NCBI RefSeq assembly: GCF_019968905.1 | Contig: NZ_CP079946.1 | Span: 6,049,356-6,113,355 of the forward strand | Direction of reading: 5' to 3' | Length of the DNA: 64,000 nucleotides | Source: Corallococcus sp. EGB | GTDB taxonomy: Bacteria; Myxococcota; Myxococcia; Myxococcales; Myxococcaceae | Part shown: in pieces, positions 1 to 9,193 of the stretch | Layout: every line of letters starts with the position of its first letter | Position numbering within the stretch: the first letter of the stretch is position 1 | Made by a program: the position numbers and the translations under genes | The notes under the pieces: generated by a model | What the model saw: the letters and a program-made list of their open reading frames with translations, nothing else | What the model was told of the DNA's origin: nothing | Databases searched by the model: none

Positions 1-16
1 ACACTAGATATGGGGG
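1..16. promoter_or_regulatory. candidate NrdR box upstream of nrdJ
   Basis: The first 16 bases agree with the known NrdR-box consensus (acaCwAtATaTwGtgt) at 12 of 16 positions, including the central ATAT. A weaker ATATGG copy lies at 50-55, shifted by 42 bp, which is four helical turns; paired boxes in helical phase are typical of NrdR sites. The site is about 240 bp upstream of the nrdJ start, which is rather far, and the window edge hides what lies further left. Inference from motif similarity only. Confidence 0.38.
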
Positions 17-255
17 AGCAGGGGATGTTGACGGACCCCACCAGCGATCATATGGATCCGCCCGCCCGGCGGGTGGGCAGTCAGGCCCGGGCCCGGATTC
101 CAGCGGTGGGCCCGCTGGCTTCTGCCCATCCCGGACCATCCCAACGCTGCCGTCCCCATGCCTGGAAGTGATCACCGGATCCTTTGGGATCTCGCGGCGT
201 TGGCCGTTTTGCAAACTTTGCATCAGCACTCTCAGTGAATCTGGAGGTGGGCGTC

Positions 256-3063
256 ATGGAGAAGGAACTGAGTGGGAAGCCGGTGGTGGGGGTCAGGGAG
301 CCGCGGCGCGGCGGCGGACGCGCGAAGGGCAAGGCGGCGCTGGCCTCCACGGGGCTGACCGTGGCGCGCTTCTTCACGACGCCGGGGGTGGACCCAGCGG
401 ACGAGCTGGCGTGGGAGTACCGCAGCGCGAGCATCAAGGGCGAGGACGGCAAGGTCGTCTTCGATCAGAAGGACATCGAGGTCCCCAAGTCCTGGTCGAT
501 GCTGGCGACGAACGTCGTGGCGTCGAAGTACTTCCGGGGCACGCCCGGCACGCCCGAGCGTGAGACGAGCGTGCGCGAGCTGGTGGCGCGCGTGGTGGAC
601 ACCCTCACCCGCTGGGGTGAGGAGGGGCACTACTTCGCGTCGGCGGTGGACCGCGAGGCGTTCCACGCGGAGCTGACGCACCTGCTGTTGCGCCAGAAGG
701 CGGCGTTCAACTCGCCCGTCTGGTTCAACGTGGGCGTGGAGGAGCACCCGCAGTGCTCGGCGTGCTTCATCAACAGCGTGGACGACAACATGGAGTCCAT
801 CCTGGGGCTGGCGCGCACGGAGGGCATGCTCTTCAAGTACGGCAGCGGCACGGGCTCCAACCTGTCCACCATCCGCGGCAGCAAGGAGCTGCTCGCGGGA
901 GGTGGCACCGCGTCCGGCCCGGTGTCGTTCATGCGCGGCTTCGACGCGTTCGCGGGCGTCATCAAGAGCGGCGGCAAGACGCGTCGCGCGGCGAAGATGG
1001 TCATCCTCAACGCGGACCACCCGGACATCCTCGAGTTCATCCGCTGCAAGTCGAACGAGGAGAAGAAGGCCTGGGCGCTCATTGAAGCGGGCTACGACCC
1101 GTCCTTCAACGGCGAGGCCTACGGGTCGGTGTTCTTCCAGAACTCCAACAACTCCGTGCGCGTCACCGACGACTTCATGAAGGCGGTGGTGAGCGACGGC
1201 GCGTGGCAGACGCGCGCGGTGCGCGACGGCCAGGTGATGGAGACGTACAAGGCCCGCGAGCTGTTCCGTGAGATCGCGGAGGCGGCGCACCTGTGCGGCG
1301 ACCCGGGCCTCCAGTACGACACCACGGTGAACGCGTGGCACACGTGCTCCGGCACGGCGCGCATCAACGCGTCCAACCCCTGCTCCGAGTACATGTTCCT
1401 GGATGACTCGGCCTGCAACCTGGCGTCGCTGAACCTGATGCACTTCCGCACGCTGGAGGGTGGCTTCGACGTGGCGGCCTTCAAGCACGCGGTGGACGTG
1501 GTGCTGCTGGCGCAGGAGATCATCGTCGGCTTCAGCCGCTACCCCACCGAGCGCATCGCGAAGAACAGCCACGACTACCGTCCGCTGGGCCTGGGGTACG
1601 CGAACCTGGGCGCGCTCCTGATGGCGTCCGGTCTGCCCTATGACTCCCCTGCCGGCCGCAACCTGGCGGGGGCCATCACCTCGCTCATGTGCGGCGAGGC
1701 GTACGCGATGAGCGCGCGCATCGCGCAGAAGCAGGGCCCGTTCGCGGGCTACGGCAACAACGCGGAGCCCATGCTCGGCGTCATCCGCAAGCACCGCAAG
1801 GCGGCGTACCAGCTGCCGGTGTCGGGCGTGAGCGAGGAGCTGCACGCGGCGCAGAAGGCGGCGTGGGACGACGCGCTGGCGGGCGGCATGGAGCACGGCT
1901 TCCGCAACAGCCAGGTGACGGTGCTGGCGCCCACGGGGACCATCGGCTTCATGATGGACTGCGACACCACGGGCATCGAGCCGGACATCGCGCTCATCAA
2001 GTACAAGAAGCTGGTGGGCGGCGGCATGCTGAAGATCGTCAACCAGACGGTGCCGCTGGCGCTGGAGAAGCTGGGCTACCCGCAGACGCAGGCGCAGGAC
2101 ATCATCGCGTACCTGGACAAGCACGACACCATCGAGGGCGCGCCGCACCTGAAGCCGGAGCACCTGGCGGTGTTCGACTGCGCGTTCAAGCCGTCCAAGG
2201 GCCAGCGCAGCATCCACTGGATGGGCCACATCGAGATGATGGCCGCGGCGCAGCCGTTCCTCTCCGGCGCCATCTCCAAGACGGTGAACCTGCCGAATGA
2301 CGCCACGGTGGAGGACATCGAGAAGGCGTACATCGAGGCGTGGAAGAGCGGCCTGAAGGCGGTCGCGGTGTACCGCGACGGGTGCAAGCGCACGCAGCCG
2401 CTCAACACGTCGCAGGACAAGGCCCCGGAGGCCCGCCGCGCGGTGGCCGAGCCCGCCCCCGCCGTGACGCCCGAGCCCAAGGCGCTGCGCCGCCGGCTTC
2501 CGGATGAGCGGCAGTCCATCACGCACAAGTTCTCCATCGGTGGCCACGAGGGCTACCTGACGGTGGGCATGTACGAGGACGGCACGCCGGGTGAGCTCTT
2601 CGTCGTCATGGCGAAGGAGGGCTCGGTGGTGAGCGGCTTGATGGACAGCTTCGCCACGAGCGTGTCGCTGGCGCTCCAGTACGGCGTGCCGCTGCAGGTG
2701 CTGGCGGACAAGTTCTGCCACACCCGCTACGAGCCGAGCGGCTTCACGGGCAACCCGGCCATCCCCATCGCGAAGTCCATCACCGACTACATCTTCCGGT
2801 GGCTGTCGTTGAAGTTCCTGCCCACGGAGCCCTGCGCGGACGACGTGGAGGTGACGCCGGTGGAGGCGGCCCGTCCGGAGCCGGTGACGCAGGCGGCGGT
2901 GCCGGCCCAGGCGGGGACGCTCCAGCTGTCCGCGATGAACTCGCGAAGCACGTACCTGAACCAGGCGGATGCACCGCCCTGCCACCAGTGCGGCGCCATC
3001 ACCGTGCGCAGCGGTGCCTGCTACAAGTGCACGAACTGCGGCACGACGACGGGCTGCAGCTGA
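256..3063 (+). CDS. nrdJ: vitamin B12-dependent (class II) ribonucleotide reductase
   Basis: Reduces ribonucleotides to deoxyribonucleotides using adenosylcobalamin, so it supplies DNA precursors independently of oxygen. The 935-aa product has the family marks: an early redox cysteine in QCSACFINS, the NPCSE active-site loop followed by CNLASLNL, the APTGTIGF segment, and a C-terminal CxxC-rich tail (CHQCG, CYKCTNCG, final CS) that re-reduces the active site. The ATG at 256 is chosen because GGAGGTGG lies just upstream; an in-frame ATG at 184 would add 24 unconserved residues. The gene is monocistronic and faces a leftward gene across a hairpin at 3092-3121. Length is normal for NrdJ with a zinc-ribbon tail. 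High certainty on function. Confidence 0.96.
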   Translation: MEKELSGKPVVGVREPRRGGGRAKGKAALASTGLTVARFFTTPGVDPADELAWEYRSASIKGEDGKVVFDQKDIEVPKSWSMLATNVVASKYFRGTPGTPERETSVRELVARVVDTLTRWGEEGHYFASAVDREAFHAELTHLLLRQKAAFNSPVWFNVGVEEHPQCSACFINSVDDNMESILGLARTEGMLFKYGSGTGSNLSTIRGSKELLAGGGTASGPVSFMRGFDAFAGVIKSGGKTRRAAKMVILNADHPDILEFIRCKSNEEKKAWALIEAGYDPSFNGEAYGSVFFQNSNNSVRVTDDFMKAVVSDGAWQTRAVRDGQVMETYKARELFREIAEAAHLCGDPGLQYDTTVNAWHTCSGTARINASNPCSEYMFLDDSACNLASLNLMHFRTLEGGFDVAAFKHAVDVVLLAQEIIVGFSRYPTERIAKNSHDYRPLGLGYANLGALLMASGLPYDSPAGRNLAGAITSLMCGEAYAMSARIAQKQGPFAGYGNNAEPMLGVIRKHRKAAYQLPVSGVSEELHAAQKAAWDDALAGGMEHGFRNSQVTVLAPTGTIGFMMDCDTTGIEPDIALIKYKKLVGGGMLKIVNQTVPLALEKLGYPQTQAQDIIAYLDKHDTIEGAPHLKPEHLAVFDCAFKPSKGQRSIHWMGHIEMMAAAQPFLSGAISKTVNLPNDATVEDIEKAYIEAWKSGLKAVAVYRDGCKRTQPLNTSQDKAPEARRAVAEPAPAVTPEPKALRRRLPDERQSITHKFSIGGHEGYLTVGMYEDGTPGELFVVMAKEGSVVSGLMDSFATSVSLALQYGVPLQVLADKFCHTRYEPSGFTGNPAIPIAKSITDYIFRWLSLKFLPTEPCADDVEVTPVEAARPEPVTQAAVPAQAGTLQLSAMNSRSTYLNQADAPPCHQCGAITVRSGACYKCTNCGTTTGCS

Positions 3064-3091
3064 GGCGGTCGTGAGTTGCTGAGGGAGAGCA

Positions 3092-3130
3092 GGGCTCCGG
3101 GGCTGGCAGGCTCCGGAGCCCTTCGTGCTT
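3092..3130. terminator. hairpin terminator between convergent genes
   Basis: Arms GGGCTCCGG (3092-3100) and CCGGAGCCC (3113-3121) form a perfect 9-bp stem with a 12-base loop, followed by TTCGTGCTT. It lies between the stop codons of nrdJ and the leftward MshEN gene and could serve both strands. Confidence 0.6.
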
Positions 3131-6100
3131 CAGGGGAAGCGGTGGAGGCGGGTGCAGATCTCCACGGCGCGATCCGCGATGCGGCTCAGCTCCTCCAGCA
3201 TGGCCACTTCGAGGGGCGCGGGGCCGTGCTCGGCGACGAAGAAGGCCACGGGCTGGCCGCGCGAGTGGAGCGGGAAGACGAGCAGGTGGGACTCGGACCC
3301 GCCGCACAGCGCGGAGAAGATGGCCTCATCCTGAGGGGCCTGTGGGGCGCTGAAGACGCTGGGGCTGGGGCCGTTGAGCGACGACAGGAGGAGCGACGGC
3401 GCGTCCAGATCCACCTTGAGCGCGGAGACCTCCGGACGGTCGCTGCCCGGCCCCCACGCGCGGCCCACGCGCGCGAGCCCGAAGCTGTCCCCCAGGAGGA
3501 AGGCCCGGCGGAAGCGGCCCGCGCTGTAGGCGAGCAGCACCTTGCCCACCATGCCCTGCGAGTCCGCCGTATCGAGCGCGGAGAGGACCTGCTCCGCGGT
3601 GACCGCGGGGCCGTCCGCGAGCGTGTCGGTGGACGCGCTGGCGGCGGCGAGCAGGGACTGGGCGGGATCCACCTGCGCGGTGGCCTGCGGCTGCCACGGG
3701 TGCTGCATGAACTCCCACGCGGAGGCCAGGGCCACGCCGTCCTCGGAGGCCACGGGCGTCGTGGCGGGGACGTCCAGGTCCACGACGCGGTCCGCCCAGG
3801 TGGTCTCCGCGCTGTGCCCCACGGCGCCCTCCCCTTCCCCACCGCCCTGCCAGCCCACGAACTCCCACGTGGAGGCGAGCTGCATGGGCTCCTCGGAGGA
3901 GGAGGACAGGTCGTCGAGGGCGATGGGCGTCCGGTCCCGGACCGGGGCCGGTGGCGCGGCCACGAGGCGCGGCTTCGGTAGGGCCACGGACTCTTCGGCG
4001 TTCGCTGGGGTCGGGACCTCGTCGGACGGAGCGGCGGACTCCGGTTCGGGCTTGGGGGCCGCTTCCGCGCTGGCGATGAGGGTGGCCTCGTGCTCCGGGG
4101 AGATATCGGCTCGGCGCTCCTCGGTGGGCGTGGGGCTGGGAGGCTGTGCCGGGGGCTCGGTGGGGATAACCTCGGCCTTCGGTGCGGCGGCGACCTGCCA
4201 GGACTCGGAGGACTCCGCTTCCGGAGACGCGGACTGCGTTGGCGAATCTCCCGCCAGGCTGAATTCGAGTGCGTCGGCTTCGGCGTCCTGCGTGGCCGGT
4301 GCGGCCATCCCAGGCGCTTCCGGTGCGACGGGCGTTTCAGTGGAGGGCGTGGAGGCGGACGCCTCGACGGAGTGGCGCTCCGGACTCACGGCTTCGACAG
4401 AGACGGGCGGCTCCGGAGCGGATTCGAACTCCATTGCCTTGGGGATCTCGTCGACCTTCGAGGCCGCAGTGGCGGCGGGTGCCGGAACGGACTCCTTCGC
4501 AGGGGCGTCCGTCGCGTCCGCCGTCGATGCTGCGGGCGCGGCATCCCAGACGGATTCCGCCTCGGGAATCGGATCCGCTTCGAGCGTCGGCTGGGCCTCC
4601 CGCGGCTCAGCGGCCGTCACGTCCTCGACATCGAGGATGTCCGAAGCGTCGGCGGTCAGGAGCTCCGCCGACTCCGCGGACGTGACGTCCACGACTTCGA
4701 GGACGTCTTTCGCTTCAGCGGCCTCCAGTGGCTCGGCGGACAGCAGGTCCACGTCCGACGAGACGTCGTTGGTCGTAGTGGCAGCAAGCGGCTCAGCGGG
4801 CTGCGCGTCCATTCCGGCGCGGACATCCGTGGCCTCGGTCGCATCCAGAGGCTCGGCGGACTGCAGGTCCCCGGCGTCAAGGACGTCCTTGGCCTCCTTG
4901 GCCCCCACCGGATCCGCCGACAGCACGTCCTCGGCCTCGAGGACGTCCTTCGCTTCAGTCACCTCCAGCGGTTGGGCGGACAGCACGTCCGCGTCCGCGT
5001 GGTCGTCCTTGGTGGCCTCGAGAGGCTCAGCGGACATCACGTCGTCGACATCAAGGATGTCCGAGGCCTCGGCCGTGGCGGCTGGCTCTTCGGACACGGC
5101 GTCCGCGTCACCGAGGATGTCGTCATCAGAGAGATCATCTCCGGTCAGGACCGCGGCGGGCTCGGGAGCCTTCTCGGCGGCGGCCGCGACTGGCGCCGCG
5201 GCCTCGACGGATTCGGGGCTCGGGCTGACGTCGGCGATGTCGGCAAGGTCGGCGTCCAGCACCGGCTCGGACAGTGATGAGGTCTGGGACGGTTGAGCCG
5301 TGGCGGCGGCCAGCACCTGGACGTCCGGAGCAGCTTCCTTCGAGGAGGCTGTGTCCGCGAAGGCATCCGCCCACTCGCCCCCGAGCCCCGCCACCAGTGC
5401 GGTGGCGGCCGGGCCCTCCACGGCGGAGGCGGCCGCGGGAGGCGCGCTTGGAGAGGCCGCCGCGACCGCTTGGGTCACGCCGGACGGGCGTCGGGCCGCG
5501 AGAGGCTGGGCCCCAACCGACGACGGCTCCATGGCAGGAATTGAAGCTCCCGCCACGTCCTGGGCAGTCCCTGCCGGAGGAACTCCCTCGGAGGAATTCG
5601 CGAACACGCTCGCGGCAGGCCTTGCCAGCGACGCGCCTTGAGGCACGGGGGCCTGCGCTCCGCCTTGAGGGGCATTCACTGGACCACGAGGCGCGGCGCC
5701 ATGAGACGCATTCGTTGCCCCAGCCAGCCCATGGGCCACGACAGGAGTCGCGCTCCCGGAAGCAGCCGTCAGCGGGCCGGATTGCCCCGCGGGCGACAGG
5801 CCCGCCGCCGGGCCATGCGTCGCTCCCTGGGCGGGACCCGCCATGGCGGGACGCGGCGGAGCCGCCACCGGCGCACCGGGAACAGGCACGGCGGGGCCCA
5901 TCGCCCCAGGCGCCACCGTCGGCACAACCCCTGACGGAGGCCCCTGACGCGGCGGTGCCCCCGGCGCAGGCGGCGGCCCCCCCGGGCGGCCCTGCATGAC
6001 ATTCGGCGGCACGGCGCCCGGTGCCCCGGGAGGTCCCATGGGACGTGCCCCCGGAGGAGCACCGACGCCCGGAAGCCCGGGAGCCATTGGAGGGCGCTGT

Positions 6101-7446
6101 CCCGGCGGAACAGGCCCCGCCCCACCCGGCGTCATCATCACGGGCGCGGGCGTGCCCGGAGCGGGCCGAGGCGCCGCTCCCGGCGGAATGCCCGGCGCTC
6201 CCGGCGGCGGTCCCGCGCGGACCATCCCCGGCGGCATGGGTGCGCCCGGAGGTCCCGCCGGACGCGGCCCGGGTGCTCCTGGCGCGGCGGGAGGCATGCC
6301 CGGAGGCGGCGTCCGCTGCACGGCGGGAATCCCCACACCCGAAGGCCGAGCCCCCGGTGGCACGGGGCTGCTCCGCCCAATCATCCCGGGAGGCTGAGCT
6401 CCCGGAGCCCCCGGCGGAGGCGCCGCGCGCGGAGGCCCACCAACTCCAGGAGGAGGCCCTACCGGAGCAGCCCCCATTGGCGCGCCCCCCGGCGGAACCG
6501 GACCCGGCGCGCGCCCCAGGGGCGTCGCCCCAGGTGAGGGAACTCCCGGAGCCGCCGCGGCAGGCACGGGCATCCCCGGCACCACCGGCGGCCCAGACAC
6601 GCCCGGTCCATTCGGGGGCACCCCACCCTGCCGGGCCACCATGCCCGGAGGCTGTGGCGCCAAGCGGGGCGGCGCCACCGGAGGGCTCCCAGCAGGCCGA
6701 GCCGCCTCCACCACGGGCGGTGCGCGCACCGGCTCGCCCATCACGATGTCCGGAAGCTCCTCGCCGACGATGGCGGCTTCGGCGAGGTCCGCGTCGGACT
6801 CCTGCTCCTCCGAGTCATCGCTGAGGAACTGTCCCGGCGCGAGCCCGCCGAACATCCCCGCGACCTCGGGCTCCGCGCGCACGGGCGCGGGCGGAGGCGG
6901 CACGGCCGGTGGCGGCACGACCACCGGTGGCGCCATGGCGACAGGCGCCACCGCCGCCACGGACACCGAACGGCGCGCGGGCAGCGGAATGGCCGGCTTC
7001 AGCGGACGCGTGGGCCGGTCGATGCCGTAGCGCAGGTTCAGGTAGTGGTACAGCCGCAGCTCCGGCACCACGTACGGCACGATGCGCATGCCGGTGATGA
7101 AGCCCAGCGCGTCCGTGGTCTGCAGGTCCAGCGGATTGGCCAGCGCGACCTTCAGCCGCCGGCCCTCCACCGCGAGCGGGAACGCCTGGTGCTTCTCCGC
7201 CTGATCCTCGGTGAGCAGCTTCAGCGTCGCCTCGGTGGCGGCCTCGAAGTCCGCCTCCATCGCGACGGGTGCGCGGGTCAGCTCCCCCAGCACCATGGCC
7301 ACCGTCTCGATGTCGAGGAACCCCAGCTCCACGAGCCGGGAGCCCAACCGGCCTCCGTGCACGAGCTGCGCGCTCATGCCCTGATCGAGCTGCGCCTGCG
7401 TCAGGAGGCCCTTGCGGACCAGCGTCATTCCCAGCTTGTCGGCCAT
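3130..7446 (-). CDS. giant MshEN-domain protein with long disordered middle and GAF-like C-terminus
   Basis: A 1438-residue protein. Residues 1 to about 155 form an MshEN (GspE N-terminal) domain with its two sequence motifs visible: KLGMTLVRKGLLTQAQL at residue 4 and RLGSRLVELGFLD at residue 33. In MshE such motifs bind cyclic-di-GMP. No ATPase domain follows. Instead there are about 1100 residues of low complexity: a Pro/Gly/Ala-rich, collagen-like stretch, then an acidic block of repeats of the type EAKDVLEAEDVLSAEPLEA. The last 150 or so residues look like a compact GAF-type domain. It is the first gene of its strand, just upstream (in its own orientation) of nothing in an operon, and neighbours polysaccharide-assembly genes. 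No signal peptide. The family is often labelled general secretion protein GspE, which would mislead here. A cyclic-di-GMP-linked scaffold role is inference. Confidence 0.85.
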   Translation of the reverse strand: MADKLGMTLVRKGLLTQAQLDQGMSAQLVHGGRLGSRLVELGFLDIETVAMVLGELTRAPVAMEADFEAATEATLKLLTEDQAEKHQAFPLAVEGRRLKVALANPLDLQTTDALGFITGMRIVPYVVPELRLYHYLNLRYGIDRPTRPLKPAIPLPARRSVSVAAVAPVAMAPPVVVPPPAVPPPPAPVRAEPEVAGMFGGLAPGQFLSDDSEEQESDADLAEAAIVGEELPDIVMGEPVRAPPVVEAARPAGSPPVAPPRLAPQPPGMVARQGGVPPNGPGVSGPPVVPGMPVPAAAAPGVPSPGATPLGRAPGPVPPGGAPMGAAPVGPPPGVGGPPRAAPPPGAPGAQPPGMIGRSSPVPPGARPSGVGIPAVQRTPPPGMPPAAPGAPGPRPAGPPGAPMPPGMVRAGPPPGAPGIPPGAAPRPAPGTPAPVMMTPGGAGPVPPGQRPPMAPGLPGVGAPPGARPMGPPGAPGAVPPNVMQGRPGGPPPAPGAPPRQGPPSGVVPTVAPGAMGPAVPVPGAPVAAPPRPAMAGPAQGATHGPAAGLSPAGQSGPLTAASGSATPVVAHGLAGATNASHGAAPRGPVNAPQGGAQAPVPQGASLARPAASVFANSSEGVPPAGTAQDVAGASIPAMEPSSVGAQPLAARRPSGVTQAVAAASPSAPPAAASAVEGPAATALVAGLGGEWADAFADTASSKEAAPDVQVLAAATAQPSQTSSLSEPVLDADLADIADVSPSPESVEAAAPVAAAAEKAPEPAAVLTGDDLSDDDILGDADAVSEEPAATAEASDILDVDDVMSAEPLEATKDDHADADVLSAQPLEVTEAKDVLEAEDVLSADPVGAKEAKDVLDAGDLQSAEPLDATEATDVRAGMDAQPAEPLAATTTNDVSSDVDLLSAEPLEAAEAKDVLEVVDVTSAESAELLTADASDILDVEDVTAAEPREAQPTLEADPIPEAESVWDAAPAASTADATDAPAKESVPAPAATAASKVDEIPKAMEFESAPEPPVSVEAVSPERHSVEASASTPSTETPVAPEAPGMAAPATQDAEADALEFSLAGDSPTQSASPEAESSESWQVAAAPKAEVIPTEPPAQPPSPTPTEERRADISPEHEATLIASAEAAPKPEPESAAPSDEVPTPANAEESVALPKPRLVAAPPAPVRDRTPIALDDLSSSSEEPMQLASTWEFVGWQGGGEGEGAVGHSAETTWADRVVDLDVPATTPVASEDGVALASAWEFMQHPWQPQATAQVDPAQSLLAAASASTDTLADGPAVTAEQVLSALDTADSQGMVGKVLLAYSAGRFRRAFLLGDSFGLARVGRAWGPGSDRPEVSALKVDLDAPSLLLSSLNGPSPSVFSAPQAPQDEAIFSALCGGSESHLLVFPLHSRGQPVAFFVAEHGPAPLEVAMLEELSRIADRAVEICTRLHRFP
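4600..5080 (-). repeat. acidic about-20-residue repeat block inside the MshEN giant protein
   Basis: About eight degenerate repeats of roughly 20 residues, consensus DVLxAxDVLSAEPLEAxEAK, are encoded here. At DNA level the phrases for SAEPLE and KDVLE recur with third-base changes, so the block has diverged since amplification. Composition is acidic with Ala and Pro, predicted disordered. Confidence 0.7.
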
Positions 7447-7538
7447 GTCGGCCCGCAGTCTAAACAGCTTCGCGGTGCCGATGAGAGGGTGCGCGCGAAT
7501 ACGACCTGCGCGCCGGCCCTGGACGCCTGCCTGCCTCG

Positions 7539-7561
7539 GCCCCCGCCCCCATGGCGGGGGC
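7539..7561 (-). terminator. hairpin terminator after sugar phosphotransferase gene
   Basis: Arms GCCCCCGCC (7539-7547) and GGCGGGGGC (7553-7561) make a perfect 9-bp stem with a 5-base loop, 20 bases beyond the stop codon at 7582 of the leftward gene. No T-run follows. Confidence 0.5.
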
Positions 7562-7581
7562 GAAGGGGCCGCCCGCCCGGG

Positions 7582-8976
7582 TCAGTACGCGTTCTTCGAC
7601 AGGAATCCTCCCAGCGCGGTGCGCAGGAGGATCTTCAGGTCCATCAGGAGCGACCAGTTCTCGATGTAGTAGAGGTCGTACTCGATGCGCTTCTGGATGG
7701 ACGTCTGGCCGCGCAGGCCGTTGATCTGCGCCCAGCCGGTGATGCCCGCCTTCACCTTGTGTCGCAGGTGGTAGCGCGGAATCTGGCGCTTGAACTCCTC
7801 GATGAAGACGGGCCGCTCCGGGCGCGGGCCCACGAGGCTCATGTCGCCGCGCAGCACGTTGAAGAACTGCGGCAGCTCATCCAGCGAGTACTTGCGCAGG
7901 AACGTGCCCACCGGCGTGCGGCGCGAGTCCACCGCGCTCGCCATGGTGGCGCCCTGGGCTTCGGCGTCCACACGCATGGTGCGGAACTTGAGGATGTGGA
8001 AGGTCCGCCCGTCCATGCCCATCCGCTCCTGGCGGTAGAGGATGGGGCCCTTGCTGGTGAAGCGCACCACCAGGGCCGTCAGCACCATCAACGGCGCGCT
8101 GAGGGCGATGGCCACCAGCGAGAACAGCACGTCGAACACGCGCTTGGCCACGCGGCTCCAGCCGTCCATGGGGTCGCCCTGGAGGCTGATGATGGGCAGG
8201 CCGCCGAACTCCTCCAAGCCGCCGTACAGGGTGATGTACTGGTACAGGTCCGGCACCACCTTGACGTCCACGGTGCGCAGCGCCAGCTGTTCCATCAGCG
8301 GCTTCACGCGCGCCTGGTCCTCCAGCGGCACGGCGATGATGACCTGATCCACGGGGTGGGCGTCCAGGTAGGACTCCACCTGGCCCACGTGGCCCACGAC
8401 GCGCACGCCGCCCACCCACTGGCCGACCTTCTCCTCCTTGAGCGCCAGCACGCCCGTCACGCGGAAGCCCAGCTCGCGGTGGCTCTCCACCGTCTCGATG
8501 GTGCGCAGGCCCAGCTCCTCCTCGCCGATGACGAGGATGGACTTGAGGTTGTAGCCGCGGCGGCGCACCTCGCTGAGCAGGTGGCGCATGAACATGCGCG
8601 ACAGCGCGATGAGCGTGAAGGCGTAGACGACGAAGATGGCCAGCGTGAGGCGTGAGTAGCGCTCTCGGATGAAGTACGTCACCGCCACCAGGACGAGCGT
8701 CGCGGTGATGGTGGCCTTGAAGAGCTCGAACAGCTCCCCCATGTGCGAGCGCGCCCGGTTGGTCGCGTACAGCCGCGCCCGCTGGAACGTCATCGGGAAG
8801 ATGACGAGCACCATCACCAGCGAGACGAACGTCTCGCCCATGGGGGGGATGCCCTCGGTGATGGGGAACACGCCGCTGAAGCGGGTGAAGTACGCGAGCA
8901 CGAACGCCACCCCGAGCATCCCCGCGTCGGCGGCGACCTTGATGGACGTGTAGAAGCGCTGCAGGCGACCGAACAC
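7582..8976 (-). CDS. undecaprenyl-phosphate sugar phosphotransferase (polyisoprenyl-phosphate hexose-1-phosphate transferase)
   Basis: Transfers a hexose-1-phosphate from a nucleotide sugar to undecaprenyl phosphate, the priming step of exopolysaccharide or O-antigen repeat units in the inner membrane. The 464-aa product has four N-terminal membrane segments, a Rossmann-like cytosolic region (SILVIGEEELG), another membrane segment (VFDVLFSLVAIALSAPL) and the bacterial sugar-transferase catalytic domain with RQERMGMDG, LKFRTM, LDELPQFFNVLRGDMS, VGPRPERP and GITGWAQING. GTG 8976 is chosen because AGGAG sits 8 bases upstream; the longer form from 9030 has a Shine-Dalgarno touching its start. It resembles EpsZ, the exopolysaccharide primer of Myxococcus xanthus, but other phosphotransferases exist in that genus, so no symbol is given. 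Two glycosyltransferase genes lie next to it. Confidence 0.93.
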   Translation of the reverse strand: MFGRLQRFYTSIKVAADAGMLGVAFVLAYFTRFSGVFPITEGIPPMGETFVSLVMVLVIFPMTFQRARLYATNRARSHMGELFELFKATITATLVLVAVTYFIRERYSRLTLAIFVVYAFTLIALSRMFMRHLLSEVRRRGYNLKSILVIGEEELGLRTIETVESHRELGFRVTGVLALKEEKVGQWVGGVRVVGHVGQVESYLDAHPVDQVIIAVPLEDQARVKPLMEQLALRTVDVKVVPDLYQYITLYGGLEEFGGLPIISLQGDPMDGWSRVAKRVFDVLFSLVAIALSAPLMVLTALVVRFTSKGPILYRQERMGMDGRTFHILKFRTMRVDAEAQGATMASAVDSRRTPVGTFLRKYSLDELPQFFNVLRGDMSLVGPRPERPVFIEEFKRQIPRYHLRHKVKAGITGWAQINGLRGQTSIQKRIEYDLYYIENWSLLMDLKILLRTALGGFLSKNAY

Positions 8977-9038
8977 CGCGATGACTCCTGTCGGGGGACG
9001 AAGACCGTCCGTTGGATGCAAGACACGCACCCTTTACC

Positions 9039-9060
9039 CCGGGCGCATTCAAGCGCCCGG
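9039..9060 (-). terminator. hairpin between glycosyltransferase and phosphotransferase genes
   Basis: Arms CCGGGCGC (9039-9046) and GCGCCCGG (9053-9060), 8 bp perfect, 6-base loop. It lies in the 217-bp gap between two leftward genes, so it may end the upstream transcript or be part of the leader of the downstream one. No T-run. Confidence 0.4.
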
Positions 9061-9193
9061 CCCTCCCCCGCGCGCGGCGTCCTATCACGGGATTTTCCGT
9101 GAATTCAACGGCTTGGAGCGCAGGCCAGAGAACACAAGTCGACACACCGGGCGGCCAGGCCTCGGGAAAGTGGGGAGGGGGCGGACAGCGATG

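Noticed and set aside
1-255. B12 riboswitch upstream of nrdJ
   Set aside because: No B12-box phrase (GCCACTG-like) is seen, and such switches usually repress B12-independent enzymes instead.
232-2985. Very long open frame on the minus strand opposite nrdJ
   Set aside because: It is the GC-rich antisense shadow of nrdJ; composition is Arg/His/Leu-rich without any recognisable domain.
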